DNA of 23,150 nucleotides from Nocardioidaceae bacterium (lineage in GTDB: Bacteria > Actinomycetota > Actinomycetes > Propionibacteriales > Nocardioidaceae): NCBI GenBank assembly GCA_013698435.1, contig JACCVA010000179.1:1-23150 (forward strand), given 5' to 3'. Shown one piece after another: positions 22,225 to 23,150 of the stretch; positions within the stretch are counted from its first letter, which is position 1, and each line of letters opens with the position of its first letter. A model generated the notes under the pieces. That model was not told the DNA's origin. It saw only the letters and a list, made by a program, of their open reading frames with translations, and did no database searches. The position numbers and the translations under genes are program-made.

Positions 22225-23150
22225 TTACTTGTTGACCACGACGTCGGCAGCGCGGACGAACGCCATCCGGTGCCCGAACCAGATCTCGTAGTACCTGTCC
22301 AGGCCCCTGACCACCGTGTGGTCGTCGGGGATGGAGTCGTTGTAGGTCTTGGCGTAGTAGTACTCGGTGGCGATCGTGGCGTCGGCGAGCGAGTACTTCT
22401 GCCCGGCCTTGATCGAGTACTGAAGCGGCCCCACCGTCTGGTACGGCACGGCCGTCCCGGCGTACGCCGACTCCTCCGGGTAGGCGCGGCCGTAGACCGG
22501 CACCGACTCGGCACCCGGCTTGGCCGACACCGTGGCACCTCCGGAGGGCAACAGCACAGGGTCGGACGTGGGTGTGTAGAGCCAACCGATCTCACCGAGG
22601 TACCACACGCCTGCCCAGTCACCGGAGCGCTGTGCGACAACGACCTTCTGACCGGCGGAGAGGCGGGCACCGATGTCAGACACGTGTGTCGTCGAGTAGC
22701 TTCCGTCGGGGTGCAGGCCGGCGTCCTTGACCAGCGGTGACGACGCGTTCGGCTGCGTGTGGAGGTAGACGAAGTTCGTCCCCTGCGGCTCACACGGACC
22801 GCTGCTCGTGCATCCGGTCACGGGCTGGATGTTGTCGGCGGAACCTGGGGCGACCGTCCAGACGTCCGACTTACTGTGGCGGTCCGGCCGGATGGCAGCG
22901 CCCATCAGGCGCATGTAGTGCTCCCAGTTCCAGTACGGGCCTGGGTCCCAGTGCATGCCACGAACGTTGGCGGGCAGGATGCCCGGGACCTGGTCGTGGC
23001 CGATGATGTGGGCACGGTCGAGTCTGACGGAGTACTTGGCGGCCAGGTAGCTCACCAGCTTCGCCGAGTTCTGGTACATCGCCTCGGTGTACCAGGAGGC
23101 ACCTTGAGCGGCGTAGCCCTCGTGCTCGATGCCGATCGAGTGGGTGTTGA
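22225..23150 (-). CDS. N-acetylmuramoyl-L-alanine amidase, Amidase_2 type (N-terminus cut by window edge)
   Basis: Peptidoglycan amidase cleaving the MurNAc-L-Ala bond, probably secreted; the signal peptide and first part lie outside the window. The frame is open through base 23150, so the ATG at 23079 is internal. Visible: NTHSIGIEHEGYAAQGASWYTEAMY, then HIIGHDQVPG (zinc-ligand His) and GMHWDPGPYWNWEHYM, the Amidase_2/PGRP signature. The remaining 230 or so residues form beta-rich modules (TNFVYLHTQPNASSPL..., GQKVVVAQRSGDWAGVWYLGEIGWLYTP, GLDRYYEIWFGHRMAFVRAADV) that look like SH3-type wall-binding repeats. The stop TAA is 22 nt from the shared terminator. Confidence 0.92.
   Translation of the reverse strand, partial: NTHSIGIEHEGYAAQGASWYTEAMYQNSAKLVSYLAAKYSVRLDRAHIIGHDQVPGILPANVRGMHWDPGPYWNWEHYMRLMGAAIRPDRHSKSDVWTVAPGSADNIQPVTGCTSSGPCEPQGTNFVYLHTQPNASSPLVKDAGLHPDGSYSTTHVSDIGARLSAGQKVVVAQRSGDWAGVWYLGEIGWLYTPTSDPVLLPSGGATVSAKPGAESVPVYGRAYPEESAYAGTAVPYQTVGPLQYSIKAGQKYSLADATIATEYYYAKTYNDSIPDDHTVVRGLDRYYEIWFGHRMAFVRAADVVVNK

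Overview
The window is about 23 kb of very GC-rich DNA with strong G/C preference at third codon positions, frequent GTG starts and TANNNT-like -10 elements. With MraZ-RsmH-FtsI-MurE-MurF-MraY beside MoxR/DUF58/transglutaminase, DUF3040 and DnaE2, this points to an actinobacterium, most likely Nocardioidaceae or a close relative. The family placement is inference from gene content and protein style; no database was searched.

Left part (1-7760, minus strand): the start of the division and cell wall (dcw) cluster. Transcription order is mraZ, a 51-residue membrane protein, rsmH, an FtsL-like protein, ftsI, murE, murF, mraY (cut by the window edge). Several genes overlap by 4 nt (ATGA or GTGA). 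Upstream of mraZ is a recognisable promoter covered by four TGG(A/G)G boxes with an exact 10-nt period, a likely MraZ autoregulatory site.

Middle (7985-14178): a plus-strand operon runs divergently from the dcw cluster: MoxR AAA+ ATPase, DUF58 protein, and a membrane transglutaminase-like protein. A perfect 20-bp palindrome lies in its leader. A DUF3040 membrane protein (minus) and a secreted L,D-transpeptidase (plus) follow, so the centre is also about the cell envelope.

Right part (14160-20888, minus strand): a DNA-damage tolerance block. A perfect LexA/SOS palindrome at 20865-20888 precedes a DUF6504 protein, dnaE2 (error-prone Pol III alpha), a SAM-dependent methyltransferase and dinB (Pol IV). 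ImuA' and ImuB, the usual DnaE2 partners, are not in the window. Inside dnaE2 a 60-nt palindromic element with 20-nt arms (19/20 complementary) sits in frame and adds about 20 residues to a linker. This is the most unusual item seen.

Far right: a YbaK-type tRNA-editing protein, a membrane-anchored protein with a Thr/Pro linker, a perfect 12-bp-stem bidirectional terminator, and an N-acetylmuramoyl-L-alanine amidase cut by the window edge. No rRNA, tRNA, CRISPR array, transposase or prophage gene was recognised.
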